A stretch of DNA of 64,000 bases from an uncultured Alphaproteobacteria bacterium. Lineage in GTDB: Bacteria > Pseudomonadota > Alphaproteobacteria > Rs-D84. The notes below the pieces were generated by a model. It did not search any database. It had not been told where the DNA came from and saw only the letters and a list, made by a program, of their open reading frames with translations. Numbering within the stretch: position 1 is the first letter of the stretch; each line of letters begins with the position of its first letter. The position numbers and the translations under genes were made by a program. Below are positions 63,223 to 64,000 of this stretch, one piece after another. Where the stretch lies: contig CAJOGD010000004.1 of assembly GCA_905233975.1 (NCBI GenBank), positions 62,001 through 126,000 on the forward strand, read 5' to 3'.

Positions 63223-64000
63223 ATGTCGAGAAAGGTTGCTAGTGTTTTGATGGGTGTTTCTTTGATGCAGGCCTTGGCGGTGGCGCCGTCGGTTGCAGAT
63301 ACGATAACCAGTGTTCAGGTTGTTCACGAAGGTCAAATGTTAAGTTTGTCGGACTTGGTTGCAAATTCATTTAATACCGATGCACCAAATGGTGGTGTTA
63401 TCTATAATGCGGGAACGGTGGTTATAAATGGAACATCACAGTTCAATAATAATACTGGGTCGGTGTTTGGTGGCGTTATTGCGAATGAAGAAACGGGAAC
63501 CCTTACCATAAGTAATGTTGGTTTCGGCGGTAACACCGGATCTGTGGGTGCCGCGTTGTATAATTTGGGTGATGCGAATTTCACAGGTGCCGCACTGTTT
63601 GGCAGTAATGTTGCAGAACAATCCGGTGGCGCAATATCAAACGCGGGCGATTTGGTGTTTGGTGGTAATGCGATATTTTCTTCGAACAGTGTGACGAACG
63701 GTGCCGGTGGTGCGATCGCCAATGATGTTGGTGGAACAATTACATTTATGGGGAACGCTGAATTCAGCGGAAACAGCGCAAGTGCCACAGATGTCACAGA
63801 TGGAATTGGTGGTGCGGTGCTGAATAACGGTGTGATAAAGTTTAATGGAAAAACGACCTTTGCCATGAATAAATCACAAAACAACGGAACCGCAATTCAT
63901 AATGGCGCAACAGGTGTGATGAATTTTAATGGTGGGTTAACTTTGTCTAACAATAATATTATTTCTGCGACCGGTGTTGCAACATCAACTGTTGATAACC
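63223..64000 (+). CDS. Polymorphic-repeat surface protein/autotransporter, 5' part (partial)
   Basis: ATG 63223 after AAAAAGGAATTAAG; no stop before the window ends, so the C-terminus is missing. Signal peptide (KVASVLMGVSLMQALAVAPSVA). The passenger is made of beta-helix repeats of the type GGAISNAGDLVFGGNAIFSS, with GGA(I/V) and F.GN/FSGNSA motifs repeated about every 25-35 residues, as in Chlamydia-type Pmp and other right-handed beta-helix autotransporters. A C-terminal barrel would be expected outside the window. Confidence 0.8.
   Translation, partial: MSRKVASVLMGVSLMQALAVAPSVADTITSVQVVHEGQMLSLSDLVANSFNTDAPNGGVIYNAGTVVINGTSQFNNNTGSVFGGVIANEETGTLTISNVGFGGNTGSVGAALYNLGDANFTGAALFGSNVAEQSGGAISNAGDLVFGGNAIFSSNSVTNGAGGAIANDVGGTITFMGNAEFSGNSASATDVTDGIGGAVLNNGVIKFNGKTTFAMNKSQNNGTAIHNGATGVMNFNGGLTLSNNNIISATGVATSTVDN

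Overview
The window looks like a chromosomal segment of an uncultured Gram-negative bacterium, most likely a reduced-genome, host- or gut-associated alphaproteobacterium. This is inferred from the gene order (rbfA-lepA, acpP-fabF, a long str-S10-spc-alpha ribosomal block), the long zinc-free S14, CCA-encoding tRNA genes, many outer-membrane and autotransporter proteins, and a secreted bile-salt-hydrolase/penicillin-V-acylase homologue. No close reference could be searched.

Layout. 1-8.1 kb: end of rbfA, lepA, three unrecognised small genes, a degenerate tyrosine-recombinase relative, acpP, fabF and a minus-strand acyl-CoA synthetase. 8.2-16.2 kb: tRNA-Pro with a duplicated 3' end, two copies of a structured RNA (each followed by a surface-protein gene with constant ends and a variable middle), mltG, and a tandem pair of outer-membrane proteins. 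16.2-38.3 kb: rpsL-rpsG-fusA-tuf, then the S10 and spc genes through secY, rpsM, rpsK, and later rpoA and rplQ. This block carries unusual insertions: a lipoprotein gene between rplN and rplX, and a GIY-YIG endonuclease gene inside palindrome arrays plus a repetitive secreted protein between rpsK and rpoA. fusA and rpsJ are both broken by short net deletions. 38.4-54.5 kb: a secretome region with four minus-strand cysteine-rich exported proteins, two plus-strand membrane proteins, an ankyrin/subtilase-like autotransporter that seems to have lost its catalytic residues, and a fifth cysteine-rich exported protein behind a textbook-like transcription attenuator. 54.5-64 kb: a frameshifted secreted protein, the third structured-RNA/surface-gene cassette (inverted), a DUF1015 protein, the Ntn-hydrolase, tRNA-Gln followed by an island bounded by copies of its own 3' end, a PQ-loop transporter, a HAD hydrolase coupled to a leucine-rich-repeat protein, and the start of a large polymorphic-repeat surface protein.

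Strongest novelty candidates: (1) a roughly 220-240-nt RNA present three times, always upstream of the same surface-protein family, with compensatory changes in several helices and a conserved promoter and terminator; (2) small repeats with covarying hairpins that end in copies of tRNA 3' ends; (3) the cysteine-rich exported-protein cluster; (4) the three-segment attenuator before the 721-residue protein's gene. A family of palindromic repeats ending in TGACGG is spread through the intergenic regions.
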